A stretch of DNA of 64,000 nt from Brachybacterium endophyticum. Its GTDB lineage: Bacteria > Actinomycetota > Actinomycetes > Actinomycetales > Dermabacteraceae. Shown here piece by piece: positions 1 to 8,545 of this stretch. Position numbers and translations under genes: made by a program. A model generated the notes under the pieces. It was not told the origin of the DNA and did not search any database. It saw nothing but the letters and a program-made list of their open reading frames with translations. The stretch lies in contig NZ_QFKX01000002.1 of the NCBI RefSeq assembly GCF_003130585.1, positions 62,001 to 126,000 on the forward strand. Reading direction: 5' to 3'. Numbering within the stretch: the stretch's first letter is position 1; each line of letters begins with the position of its first letter.

Positions 1-1
1 C

Positions 2-730
2 TACTCCAACGAGGCCGGTCAGGGCACCGGCCCCCACTCGGCCGCTGCCGCCGAGGTGTCCCACCCCGCCAAGCAGGGCTTCGTGCAGGCCTTCGCGGTG
101 TACGTCGACACCCTGTTCGTCTGCTCCGCGACCGCGTTCATGATCCTGTCCACGGGCATGTACCGCGTCTACACGGATGCTGTCGAGGATCCCTCCCAGA
201 TCCTCACGAAGGGTCCGGGCAATGTGGCCGACTCCGTGCCCGTGGGCCCCGGGTTCGCCCAGGCCGGCTTCGACACCGTGCTGCCGGGCGTGGGGCCCTC
301 GTTCATCGCCCTCGCCCTGTTCTTCTTCGCCTTCACCACGATCGTGGCCTACTACTACATGGCCGAGACGAACCTGACCTACCTCATGCGCTGGGTCCCC
401 AACCACTCGGTGCGCCGCGCCCTGGTGTGGGCGCTGCGCGTGCTCATGGTCATCGCCGTCCTGGTGGGTGGCCTGTCCACCGGCACCGGCACCGCCTGGG
501 CGCTCGGTGACATCGGCGTGGGCGCCATGGCCTGGCTGAACATCCTCGCGATCCTGGTCCTGCAGGTCCCCGCGCTGAAGGCGCTCAAGGACTACCGACG
601 CCAGAAGCGAGAGGGCAAGGATCCCCAGTTCGATCCGCGTCCGCTGCAGATCCGCAACGCCGAGTTCTGGGAGGAGCGGACCGACTCCCGCGCCGGCGAG
701 GGACGCACCGGAGTGCCCGCCCTCGACTGA
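2..730 (+). CDS. Alanine/glycine:cation symporter family protein, C-terminal part
   Basis: This is the 3' part of a sodium:alanine symporter (AGCS family), which imports alanine or glycine with Na+ across the cytoplasmic membrane. The reading frame is already open at the window edge, so the start lies upstream. The first residues, YSNEAGQGTGPHSAAAAEVS, are the strongly conserved AGCS signature around the substrate and Na+ site. Several hydrophobic helices follow, including a Tyr-rich stretch (AYYYMAE), and the protein ends in a charged cytoplasmic tail. About 242 residues are visible of the roughly 450-500 usual for the family. A strong hairpin follows the stop codon. The family is clear; the exact substrate cannot be read from the sequence. 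Confidence 0.9.
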   Translation, partial: YSNEAGQGTGPHSAAAAEVSHPAKQGFVQAFAVYVDTLFVCSATAFMILSTGMYRVYTDAVEDPSQILTKGPGNVADSVPVGPGFAQAGFDTVLPGVGPSFIALALFFFAFTTIVAYYYMAETNLTYLMRWVPNHSVRRALVWALRVLMVIAVLVGGLSTGTGTAWALGDIGVGAMAWLNILAILVLQVPALKALKDYRRQKREGKDPQFDPRPLQIRNAEFWEERTDSRAGEGRTGVPALD

Positions 731-743
731 GCCGGGAGCTCCC

Positions 744-767
744 GCGGGGTCCGCATCCGGACCCCGC
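744..767 (+). terminator. GC-rich hairpin after the symporter gene
   Basis: GCGGGGTCCG and CGGACCCCGC form a perfect 10-bp stem with a CATC loop, 14 bases after the symporter stop. There is no T-run, which is common for actinobacterial terminators. Confidence 0.6.
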
Positions 768-790
768 ATCCCCGCCCCGCCGTGACCTGC

Positions 791-818
791 GTGCGTCTGC
801 TCCTCGGAGCAGGCGCAC
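791..818. other. Second intergenic hairpin
   Basis: GTGCGTCTGCTCC pairs with GGAGCAGGCGCAC, a 13-bp stem with one T-G wobble and a 2-base loop. It lies between the symporter terminator and the next gene. It could be a second terminator or an operator. Confidence 0.4.
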
Positions 819-895
819 GAACGTCGTTCTGCGCAGGGGCGTAGCGTCGTGCTCACCCTGTCATGCCCGTCCCGACGCCGACCCTGGGAGGGTCC

Positions 896-2320
896 ATGCG
901 CATCGACCACCGCACCGAGCTCCAGCACCCCGTCCAGGACGTCCTGACCTGGCACGAGCGCCCCGGTGCCCTCGTGCGACTGACACCTCCCGGGATCGCG
1001 CGGATCGCCGATCCCGAAGCGGGAGGACTCGACGTCGGCCGACGCACCCGCGTGCTGCTGGGGCCGCCGGCGCTCCCCGGCCCCGCGCACCTGACCTGGG
1101 AGCTGCGCCATGCCGAACGCGATGACGTCGGGGAGGGGGACGAGGCCGTCCACCGCTTCGTCGACCAGCAGGTCACCGGACCGTTCCGGGCCTGGCGCCA
1201 CGAGCACACGATGAGCGGCGCGGGAGCGGGTCGTTCGGTCCTCGAGGACCACCTCGACGTCGAGCTCCCCGCCGCCACGGACCTCGCCGGGTCCCTGTCG
1301 CGCGGGCGGGCCGAGTGGACCGCCCGCCGCTCCATCGGGCAGATGCTCGCCTTCCGTTCCGCCCAGCTGCACGACGACCTCGCCTTCCACGCCCGCCACG
1401 CCCGGGCCCCGCGCCTCACGGTCGCGATCGCCGGCGCCTCCGGCCTGATCGGAACCCAGCTCACCGCGCTGCTGCGCACCGGGGGTCACACGGTGCTGCG
1501 GATGGTCCGCGGTCGCGAAGCGGGCCCCGGGGAGATCGCCTGGGACCCGCAGCGCGGGCTGCTCGACCCGGCGGACCTCGAGGGCGTCGATGCGGTCGTG
1601 AACCTCGCGGGACGCCCCATCTCCAGCCGCTTCACCCCACGCACCGAGCAGGAGATGCTCTCCTCGCGCACCAGCACCGGAGAGCTGATCGCCCGCACCC
1701 TCGCCGGCATGAGCGACGGGCCCCGCGTCCTCTTGCAGGCCAGCGCGATCGGCTACTACGGAGCGGATAGGCCCGGCGAGCAGCTCACCGAGGACGCCGC
1801 GCCCGGTGACGACGTGCTCGCCCAGGTGTGTCGGGCATGGGAGGCGAGCAGCCGCCCCGCGATCGATGCGGGCGTGCGCGTGGTGCACCTGCGCACCGGC
1901 ATCGTGCTGTCCGACGGGGGAGGGGCGCTGCTCCCGCAGATCCCGCTGTTCCTCGCGGGCGCCGGTGGCCGTCTCGCCGCGCGCGGAGCGATGATCAGCT
2001 GGATCACGCTGGACGACATGGTGCGCGCCTACGCGCACGCACTGCTCAGCGACGAGCTCTCGGGGCCGGTCAATGCCGTCGGTCCGCAGCCGGTCTCCTC
2101 GGCAGAGTTCGCTCGCACGCTGGGGCGGGTGCTCCACCGCCCGGCTCTGATTCCCACGCCGGCCTTCGGGCCCGCGCTGGTCCTGGGGCGGGAGGGCGCC
2201 CGCGAGCTCGTCCGCGCCGACCAGGACGTCGACGCATCACGCCTGCTGGGCAGCGGGTTCGCTCCGGAGTATCCCGAGCTCGAGGAGGCGCTGCGGCACG
2301 TCCTGCACCGCGGGGCGTGA
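896..2320 (+). CDS. TIGR01777-type epimerase with N-terminal SRPBCC domain
   Basis: This is a two-domain protein of about 474 residues. Residues 1-165 resemble an SRPBCC (START-like) ligand-binding domain, with 'GPFRAWRHEH' and 'DHLDVELP'. From about residue 173 there is an NAD(P)-dependent epimerase of the YfcH/SulA (TIGR01777) family: the nucleotide-binding GASGLIG motif near residue 180, the 'SAIGYYG' motif near 282, and a C-terminal DUF1731 segment ending in 'LEEALRHVL'. I chose the ATG at 896 because GGGAGGG lies just before it; an in-frame ATG at 863 has no ribosome binding site. The fusion of SRPBCC with this epimerase recurs in actinobacteria. The substrate is unknown. It stands alone, with terminators or repeats on both sides. 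Confidence 0.85.
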   Translation: MRIDHRTELQHPVQDVLTWHERPGALVRLTPPGIARIADPEAGGLDVGRRTRVLLGPPALPGPAHLTWELRHAERDDVGEGDEAVHRFVDQQVTGPFRAWRHEHTMSGAGAGRSVLEDHLDVELPAATDLAGSLSRGRAEWTARRSIGQMLAFRSAQLHDDLAFHARHARAPRLTVAIAGASGLIGTQLTALLRTGGHTVLRMVRGREAGPGEIAWDPQRGLLDPADLEGVDAVVNLAGRPISSRFTPRTEQEMLSSRTSTGELIARTLAGMSDGPRVLLQASAIGYYGADRPGEQLTEDAAPGDDVLAQVCRAWEASSRPAIDAGVRVVHLRTGIVLSDGGGALLPQIPLFLAGAGGRLAARGAMISWITLDDMVRAYAHALLSDELSGPVNAVGPQPVSSAEFARTLGRVLHRPALIPTPAFGPALVLGREGARELVRADQDVDASRLLGSGFAPEYPELEEALRHVLHRGA

Positions 2321-2363
2321 GGGCGGGGGTCGCTCGGTGAGGTGTCGACCCGGCGCGGCGGTT

Positions 2364-2432
2364 CGTTCGATGGCTTCCGGTGAGGTCTCGACGTCCCTGA
2401 GCGCTCGAGACCTCACCAGGAACCATCGAACG
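2364..2432. repeat. Large imperfect inverted repeat, 28-base arms
   Basis: The arm at 2364-2391 (CGTTCGATGG, then CTTCC, then GGTGAGGTCTCGA) is matched by its reverse complement at 2405-2432, apart from three differences in the central five bases. The loop is 13 bases. A related GGTGAGGTGTCGA lies just upstream at about 2337-2349. No gene covers it. It could be a terminator of the upstream epimerase gene, a dispersed palindromic repeat, or the remnant of a small non-autonomous element. Confidence 0.75.
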
Positions 2433-2490
2433 ACACGATCCCTGCGCGCGGCCCCGGCTCCGGCCCCAGCTCCTCCCGCGGACCGCGCCC

Positions 2491-2534
2491 AGGCCCCACC
2501 CAGGCCCCACCCGGACCCCACCCGGGCCCCACCC
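2491..2534. repeat. Four tandem 11-bp repeats
   Basis: The unit is AGGCCCCACCC, twice exactly, followed by GGACCCCACCC and GGGCCCCACCC. It sits in the 370-base gene-free stretch 2321-2690, which otherwise holds the inverted repeat upstream and a hairpin downstream. There are no spacers, so it is not a CRISPR array. Confidence 0.8.
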
Positions 2535-2611
2535 GCGCCCTGCTCGGACGCTGCACCGGGGCCACGTCCTGAGCGCAGTGCACCGTCACCGCGTCCCTCG
2601 TCCATCGGGAT

Positions 2612-2637
2612 GACCGCCCGACCCACGTCGGGCGGTC
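2612..2637. other. Perfect 11-bp hairpin upstream of the membrane-protein gene
   Basis: GACCGCCCGAC, loop CCAC, GTCGGGCGGTC. It ends 53 bases before the next start codon, so it is more likely a transcription stop for upstream reads or a 5' regulatory structure than part of a gene. A further 12-bp palindrome, GCCGGTACCGGC, follows at about 2667-2678. Confidence 0.5.
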
Positions 2638-2690
2638 GGTGATGCTTTCGCACGATCCCTCGGCGCGGCCGGTACCGGCACGATGGAGGC

Positions 2691-3731
2691 ATGCAGGACG
2701 AGGGGACCACGCACGAGACGAAGGGCGCGCCCGGGACGACGTCGGAGGACGCCGTCCCGTTCGGTGACTTCGCACCGACGCGCTTCGGCGCCGATGTGCG
2801 CTACGAGGGGAGCCGCCAGGGGCACGACTACGTCGCAGAGGTGCGCCACCGCTTCCTCGACACCGAGGTCGACGTGGTGATCGACGGCGTGCGCCACACG
2901 CCGAAGCCCGAGAAGGCCCTCGCCACGAAGGACTCCGCCGAGGACGTCACCACGGAGGACGGGCTCGCGATCCGGTTCGACGAGGGGCTCTTCCGGCACC
3001 GGATCACGGTGCGCCGCCCCACGGAGAAGGGGCGCATGAAGGACGGGGAGCAGCTGGTGGTGCGCACGGCCCTGCCGGGCGCGGCGGGCGAGGTCGACGT
3101 CGTCGGCGCGGAGGAGCTGCGCGGCACCCCGCTGGTCCCCGAGCAGGGATCGACCTCGGCCGCCCGGGAGGCCCGCAAGGCCGAGCACCCGGTGCGGTTC
3201 GGACTGATCGCGGCCGGCGCCCAGGCCATGCGCTACCTCCTGCCCCTGCTGGGCATCGGCGCTCTGCTGTCCGGTCTCCTCGATCCGGTGAAGCGATGGA
3301 TCGCCGAACGAGCGGCACCGGTGACCAGCTGGGTCGACGAGGCCACACGGGGGATCCGGGAGTGGGTCGGCGGGCTGATCCGGCCGGTGCTCGACCTGAT
3401 CGACGTCGTGCTCGACCCGGTGCGCAGCGCCCTGAACCGTCTGTGGGACCTGCTGTTCGGATGGATCCCCGAGATCCACCTGGGGCTCGACCTGCCGGGC
3501 TGGGTCTTCGACTGGCTGGTCCCGGTCCTGGTCGTGGTGGTCGTCTTCCTGGTCACGATCGCCGGGATCCGTGACCGTCGCGACCGTCTGGAGAAGGCCC
3601 GGCGGCCCGAGGGGATGCAGTCGGGGTCGGGAGCGGCAGACAGCTCGCCCGAGGAGGACGAGGAGGACGTGCACGACGGGGAGGCTGAGCAGGATGCTCA
3701 GGAGGAGCGAGCCGGCAAGCAGGAGCAGTAG
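2691..3731 (+). CDS. Hypothetical membrane protein with acidic tail
   Basis: A 346-residue protein I cannot assign to a named family. Residues 1-170 are soluble, rich in charged residues and beta-strand-like, with 'DVRYEGSRQGHDYVAEV' early on. A hydrophobic stretch near 180-197 (YLLPLLGIGALLSGLL) and a strong membrane helix near 270-292 bracket an amphipathic, Trp-rich region. The last 45 residues are almost all Glu, Asp, Gln and Ala. This looks like a membrane-anchored protein with a large N-terminal domain. The ATG has GGAGG almost touching it, so the start is somewhat uncertain. It reads toward dnaX, 92 bases away. Confidence 0.65.
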   Translation: MQDEGTTHETKGAPGTTSEDAVPFGDFAPTRFGADVRYEGSRQGHDYVAEVRHRFLDTEVDVVIDGVRHTPKPEKALATKDSAEDVTTEDGLAIRFDEGLFRHRITVRRPTEKGRMKDGEQLVVRTALPGAAGEVDVVGAEELRGTPLVPEQGSTSAAREARKAEHPVRFGLIAAGAQAMRYLLPLLGIGALLSGLLDPVKRWIAERAAPVTSWVDEATRGIREWVGGLIRPVLDLIDVVLDPVRSALNRLWDLLFGWIPEIHLGLDLPGWVFDWLVPVLVVVVVFLVTIAGIRDRRDRLEKARRPEGMQSGSGAADSSPEEDEEDVHDGEAEQDAQEERAGKQEQ

Positions 3732-3811
3732 TCGGTCGATGGGAGCGTGACCCTTTCGGCGTGCCGTCCCGTGGTCCGTCCACACGGGCACCGACGGTCC
3801 CACCGCCCGGT

Positions 3812-3826
3812 TAGCCTTGTCGGGTG
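3812..3826 (+). promoter_or_regulatory. Leaderless promoter of dnaX
   Basis: A -10 hexamer, TAGCCT (3812-3817), is followed by exactly six bases and then the GTG start. No Shine-Dalgarno sequence is present, so the transcript probably begins at the start codon. The -35 region is weak. Confidence 0.6.
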
Positions 3827-6800
3827 GTCACCGCTCTGTACCGTCGCTATCGCCCTGAGTCCTTCGCCGAGGTCATCGGCCAGGACCACGTCACCGTGCC
3901 GCTCATGCGGGCTCTGCGCAACGGCAGGGTCGGGCACGCCTACCTGTTCTCCGGGCCGCGCGGCTGCGGCAAGACGACCTCCGCGCGGATCCTCGCGAGG
4001 TGCCTGAACTGCGTCGAAGGGCCCACGGACTCTCCCTGCGGCCAGTGCGATTCCTGCCGTGACCTCGCGCGCGGCGGGCCCGGCAGCCTCGACGTGGTCG
4101 AGATCGACGCCGCGAGCCACGGCGGCGTCGACGACGCGCGCGAGCTGCGTGAGCGCGCCACCTTCGCGCCCGCGCGCGACCGCTACAAGGTCTTCATCAT
4201 CGACGAGGCGCACATGGTGACCTCGGCCGGGTTCAACGCCCTGCTGAAGCTCGTCGAGGAGCCCCCGGAGCACGTGAAGTTCGTGTTCGCGACCACCGAG
4301 CCCGACAAGGTCATCGGCACCATCCGCTCGCGCACGCACCACTACCCGTTCCGCCTGATCCCGCCGCAGGTGCTCACCCCCTACCTCGAGCAGGTCTGCG
4401 AGGCGGAGGGCGTGCAGGTGGGCGAGGGCGTACTGCCGCTCGTGGTCCGCGCCGGCGGCGGATCCGCCCGCGACACCCTCTCCGTGCTCGACCAGCTGAT
4501 GGCCGGCGCCGGCGAGGAGGGCGTCGACTACACGACCGCGATCAGCCTGCTGGGCTTCACCGACACCTCCCTGCTGGACGAGTCGATCACCGCGATCGGG
4601 CGCCGCGACGCCGGGACTCTCTACCGGGCGGTCGAGCGCGTCCTGGAGACCGGCCACGAGCCTCGCCGTTTCGTCGAGGACCTGCTGGAACGGCTGCGTG
4701 ACCTGATCGTCCTGGCCGCCGTCCCCGAGCGGGGCCACGAGCTGCTCCCACAGACCCCGGCCGACGAGCTCGAGCGAATGCGCGAACAGGTGAGCTGGTT
4801 CCCCGTCGCCGATCTCTCGCTGAGCGGCGACCTGGTCAACCAGGCGCTGAGCACCATGTCGGGCGCCACCAGCCCGCGTCTGCACCTCGAGCTGCTCGCG
4901 GCGCGGCTGCTGCTGCGGGGTCAGCAGGTCCAGTCCGCTCCCGTCGCCGGCGCCGCGCCCGCAGGGGGCGCAGGCGGCGGTGCAGGGGGTTCGGCCGGCG
5001 CGACCGCCGGCGGGGGAGACGCCGCCCCGGGAGCTCCCCGCGGAGCAGCCGCGGCTCGGGCCGCGCTGCCGCGCAGCAACGGCTCTCAGAACAGCGGCGC
5101 GGAGGCCCGATGGGGAACGGGCACGCAGCAGCAGACGGATCCCCGCAGCTCGCAAGGCCGGTCCACGCAGGACCGGTCGGCGCAGGGCCAGGCGGCGCAG
5201 GGCCGGTCGGCGCAGACAGAACCCACTTCGGATCCGCAGACGAGGTCGAGCGCGAGCGTCGGCCCGGACTCCACCGGAGCTCCGGATGCCGCCGGTGCGC
5301 CGAGTTCCGCGACGGCCTCCAGCGCGTCGGGTGCTCCGAGCGCCGCGACGGCCTCGGCATCCTCGGCGGCCGACGACGACTGGGGCCCCATCGCCGCGAT
5401 CCCGGGCAGCACCCCGCGTGGCGGGACGACCGGACCGGCTGCGGATCCGTCCGGGACCCGCGCCGAGGGCAGTGGCGGAGGCAGTGGTGACGGCTCCGCC
5501 GCTCCGGGCCTCGCGCCTGCGGCCGACGCAGCGCCCGCGCCGACTCCCACCTCGGCACCACAGGGCCAGCGAGGGCAGGCATCGACGTCCGAGGACCAGG
5601 CGCCCCCGCAGTCGGGTCCGACATCCGACGTCAGCACGGCGGCCCCGGGGGACGGCGGCGGTCAGAGCGGCGGCGACGGGGCGCAGCAGGTCCGGGAGAA
5701 CTGGTCGGCCATCCTCGACGCGCTGCAGCAGATCCGGCGGCCCGCGTGGGCGCTCGTCTCCCAACACGCGAGCGTCGCGAGCCTGAACGACTCGCAGCTG
5801 ACCATCAGCTTCCGCTCCTCCGGCCTGCTGAACGCCTTCGGCCGCGGCACGGGAGCGGAGAATCTCGCGCAGGCCGTGCGCAAGATCCTGCACATGGACG
5901 TCACGGTCCAGGCGGTCGTGGACGAGAACCCCTCGGACGACAGCTCGAGCAGCGGCTCGGACGGCGGACCTGCGGGCGGGGGACCGGCGGGTCGTGGCCC
6001 CGATGGCGGTGGCCCGAGCGGCGGTGGCCCAAGCAGCGGTGGCCCTGGCGGCGGTGGTCCTGCGGCGGGCGGCACGAGCGTCGGCGCCGGGAACGACGGT
6101 GGACGCAGCGGCGGGGCCGGGGACCGCACTGCGGCGCCGGACGCACCGGCGCCCACGGGTGCGGCTGACGGACGAGGCGCCTCGTCCCGGCCCGCGACCG
6201 AGCGTCCCGCGCCCGCGGGGTCTCCGCGGGGGAACGCTCAGGGGCCGGGGGCTGCGGCGCCGCGGCCCGAGGACTTCCCGCCCGAGCCCGATGACGACCC
6301 GTACCCACCGGAGCCGGAGGACGCCTACCCGCCGGACCCGCAGGATGCCGCACCGTCGGCCCCGCGGAGTGCGCCGTCGGGGAACGTGGTGGACAGCAGC
6401 GACCTGCCCGGCGGCAGCGGACTGCGCGGTCAGGAGCCGGCGTCCGCGGCCAGCGCACCGGAGCCTGTCGCCGACAGCCCCACGGAGTCACCTGCGCAGC
6501 GTGTGGATGCCTCCGGTGATGCTGCCGGCGAGGTGCTCGAGGTCCACGACGAAGGGCGCGACAGCGTTCCGGACGGTGAGCCGCGCACTCACGGGCAGGC
6601 CGCTCTGAAGCTCGCGATCGCCCAGGGACGGACGGTGCGCTCCCTGCCGCCCCTCCGCGCGGCAGAGGAGCAGACGGAGCCGAGCCTCGGCGCTGCGGCC
6701 GATGACCGCCCCGCCGACGGGCCCGACCGGCCCACGGGCCCCGCCGAACCCGGGGATGCCGGGACGGATGACGTCGCACCCGACCTCGCCGCCGAGCGGG

Positions 6801-7222
6801 ACGGGGACGACGAGAGCTGGAGCGACGGGGGTCCTTCGGGTGGCGGACCCGCCGCGGCTCCCTCGGCGGCCCCCGCCCCGTCGGCGACATCCGCGCCGTC
6901 GGCGACGCCCGCCCCGTCAGCGTCACCCGCCCCGTCGGCGACCTCGGCATCGCCGGCTCCCAGCGACCAGAACCCGGCGACCCGGTCGACCGGCGCCGCT
7001 CTCGCCCGGGAGGCGGCGCTGGCGTCGCGGGGACAGCAGCAGACCCGGCGCCGGGGCCCTGCGCAGGATGATCCGCCGGAGCCGCCTCCCGAGGACGAGG
7101 ACCCGACCGGCGGTGCGACCTGGTACGACGAGGACGTGCAGGTCGCCACGCGCAGCGGCCGCGAGATCGCCGAGACCGTCCTGGGCGGCAAGGTCCTCGA
7201 GGTCATCGACGAGACCCGCTGA
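3824..7222 (+). CDS. dnaX: DNA polymerase III subunits gamma/tau
   Basis: The clamp-loader ATPase of the replisome. Residues 1-365 are the AAA+ clamp-loader domains: Walker A GPRGCGKT at 44-51, a zinc module with Cys63, 72, 75 and 78, Walker B IIDEAH at 125-130, and the sensor 'FATTEP' at 155-160. A folded segment near 624-700 ('LQQIRRPAWALVSQHA') matches the actinobacterial tau-type C-terminal domain, and a short conserved tail ends in 'GKVLEVIDETR'. Between and after these lie several hundred residues of Ala/Pro/Ser/Gly-rich low complexity, including GGGP-type repeats near 710-750 and PAPSA-type repeats near 1010-1050. The 1132 residues are far longer than usual (about 640-800). Translation starts at a GTG with a leaderless-type promoter. 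Confidence 0.97.
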   Translation: MVTALYRRYRPESFAEVIGQDHVTVPLMRALRNGRVGHAYLFSGPRGCGKTTSARILARCLNCVEGPTDSPCGQCDSCRDLARGGPGSLDVVEIDAASHGGVDDARELRERATFAPARDRYKVFIIDEAHMVTSAGFNALLKLVEEPPEHVKFVFATTEPDKVIGTIRSRTHHYPFRLIPPQVLTPYLEQVCEAEGVQVGEGVLPLVVRAGGGSARDTLSVLDQLMAGAGEEGVDYTTAISLLGFTDTSLLDESITAIGRRDAGTLYRAVERVLETGHEPRRFVEDLLERLRDLIVLAAVPERGHELLPQTPADELERMREQVSWFPVADLSLSGDLVNQALSTMSGATSPRLHLELLAARLLLRGQQVQSAPVAGAAPAGGAGGGAGGSAGATAGGGDAAPGAPRGAAAARAALPRSNGSQNSGAEARWGTGTQQQTDPRSSQGRSTQDRSAQGQAAQGRSAQTEPTSDPQTRSSASVGPDSTGAPDAAGAPSSATASSASGAPSAATASASSAADDDWGPIAAIPGSTPRGGTTGPAADPSGTRAEGSGGGSGDGSAAPGLAPAADAAPAPTPTSAPQGQRGQASTSEDQAPPQSGPTSDVSTAAPGDGGGQSGGDGAQQVRENWSAILDALQQIRRPAWALVSQHASVASLNDSQLTISFRSSGLLNAFGRGTGAENLAQAVRKILHMDVTVQAVVDENPSDDSSSSGSDGGPAGGGPAGRGPDGGGPSGGGPSSGGPGGGGPAAGGTSVGAGNDGGRSGGAGDRTAAPDAPAPTGAADGRGASSRPATERPAPAGSPRGNAQGPGAAAPRPEDFPPEPDDDPYPPEPEDAYPPDPQDAAPSAPRSAPSGNVVDSSDLPGGSGLRGQEPASAASAPEPVADSPTESPAQRVDASGDAAGEVLEVHDEGRDSVPDGEPRTHGQAALKLAIAQGRTVRSLPPLRAAEEQTEPSLGAAADDRPADGPDRPTGPAEPGDAGTDDVAPDLAAERDGDDESWSDGGPSGGGPAAAPSAAPAPSATSAPSATPAPSASPAPSATSASPAPSDQNPATRSTGAALAREAALASRGQQQTRRRGPAQDDPPEPPPEDEDPTGGATWYDEDVQVATRSGREIAETVLGGKVLEVIDETR

Positions 7223-7255
7223 GGAGTCATCGCCCCTGGCCGGTGCCCCTGACGC

Positions 7256-7774
7256 TCACTCGAGCAGCGAGAACAGGTCGGTGCGCAGGGTGCTCGGGTC
7301 CTTGGTCTTGGCAGGATCGGAGACGTAGAGCTCCCAGATCGGGTAGCGGGACTGCTCGTCCTCTTCGCCCACGGCGTGCATGAACCCGCCCCATGCCTCG
7401 CCCAGTGCCGCGTAGCCGCCCAGGTGGCTGAGCATCGCCACCCGGCCGCTCGGCAGGGCCGAGGCGGTGATCGTGTGCCCGCTGGGCAGCTCGAGGTCGC
7501 CCGTCAGCGCCGCGTCGATCGGGACGCCGACCTCGATGTCGGCCGTGTCCACCGGGAAGCGGTGGTGCAGGGAGAAGGCCGGGCCGATCGCGCGCAGGCC
7601 TGCCGCCTCGAGCGCCGACGTCAGGTGGGAGAACACGCCGTCCATCAGCTGCGGAAGCTTGTGCACCGGGAAGTCGCCGTACTTGGCCACCGCCGTCGGC
7701 ACCTCGGGGGCGTCCATGATCCGCAGCTCGGTCACCGCATCCTCGGCGTCGTACGGGGCGGGCAGGGACGTCAT
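7256..7774 (-). CDS. GyrI-like small-molecule-binding domain protein
   Basis: A 172-residue protein resembling the GyrI-like / AraC effector-binding fold (SOUL-type). Features that fit are 'YGDFPVHKLPQLMDGVFSHL' in the first half, 'GPAFSLHHRF' in the middle, and the ending 'YPIWELYVSDPAKTKDPSTLRTDLFSLL', which matches stand-alone family members. Some members bind or hydrolyse small toxic molecules, others are regulator domains; the ligand here is unknown. The ATG has GAGGAG seven bases upstream. It lies between dnaX and recR, on the opposite strand, where many bacteria carry ybaB/ebfC. Confidence 0.8.
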   Translation of the reverse strand: MTSLPAPYDAEDAVTELRIMDAPEVPTAVAKYGDFPVHKLPQLMDGVFSHLTSALEAAGLRAIGPAFSLHHRFPVDTADIEVGVPIDAALTGDLELPSGHTITASALPSGRVAMLSHLGGYAALGEAWGGFMHAVGEEDEQSRYPIWELYVSDPAKTKDPSTLRTDLFSLLE

Positions 7775-7932
7775 CGCAGCTCCTCTTCGTCGCGTGGCCT
7801 CACCCTAGCCGCGGCGTCGGCCCACGGCGAGAGCTGCGATCCTCGCCGCGGCCGGCGGCGTCCGCTCGCCGCACGTGACCGGACCCTCTCACACGCACGC
7901 CGCGTCTCGCCGGGGACGTCCGCCTGCTCGCC

Positions 7933-7947
7933 TAGAGTGGCAGGGTG
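7933..7947 (+). promoter_or_regulatory. Leaderless promoter of recR
   Basis: TAGAGT at 7933-7938, six bases, then GTG at 7945. No ribosome binding site precedes the start. Confidence 0.6.
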
Positions 7948-8538
7948 TACGAAGGCATCGTCCAGGACCTGATCGACCAGCTCGGCAAGCTGCCCGGTAT
8001 CGGTCCCAAATCCGCGCAGCGCATCGCATTCCATCTGCTCGACGCCGACGAGGACTCCGTGCGCACGCTCGCCGACGTGCTGATCCGCGTCAAGGACACC
8101 GTGCGCTTCTGCGAGGTCTGCGGGAACGTCTCGGCCGAGACCCTGTGCCGCATCTGCTCCGATCCGCGCCGCTCCGACAGCGTGATCTGCGTGGTCGAGG
8201 AGTCCAAGGACATCGTCGCGATCGAGCGGATCCGCGAGTTCAAGGGCCGCTACCACGTGCTGGGCGGCGCCATCGACCCCATCGGCGGCGTCGGCCCCAA
8301 TGATCTGCGGATCGCCGAGCTGATGAAGCGCCTGGGCAGCGGCGAGACCGAGGAGGTCATCCTCGCGCTCGACCCCAATGTCGAGGGCGAGGCGACCAGC
8401 TCCTACCTCTCGCGTCTGCTGGGCTCCATGGACATCACCGTCACGCGCCTGGCCTCCGGCCTGCCCGTGGGCGGCGACCTCGACTACGCCGACGAGCTCA
8501 CCCTGGGCCGCGCCTTCCTGGGCCGGCGAAGCGTGTGA
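7945..8538 (+). CDS. recR: Recombination mediator RecR
   Basis: RecR works with RecO (and RecF) to load RecA onto gapped, SSB-coated DNA. At 197 residues it has the usual family length. The helix-hairpin-helix segment [11 protein letters not shown] is at 16-26, the four zinc cysteines are Cys56, 59, 68 and 71, and the Toprim domain starts near '[10 protein letters not shown]' (80-89). The C-terminal '[12 protein letters not shown]'-type motif is also present (as [12 protein letters not shown]). It starts with GTG directly behind a -10 box. The next gene begins eight bases after its stop, so the two are probably cotranscribed. Confidence 0.97.
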   Translation: MYEGIVQDLIDQLGKLPGIGPKSAQRIAFHLLDADEDSVRTLADVLIRVKDTVRFCEVCGNVSAETLCRICSDPRRSDSVICVVEESKDIVAIERIREFKGRYHVLGGAIDPIGGVGPNDLRIAELMKRLGSGETEEVILALDPNVEGEATSSYLSRLLGSMDITVTRLASGLPVGGDLDYADELTLGRAFLGRRSV

Positions 8539-8545
8539 GCTGCAC

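Noticed and set aside
2491..2534. CRISPR array
   Set aside because: The units are 11 bp and contiguous, with no spacers. The 17913-17988 repeats fail for the same reason. No cas gene is present.
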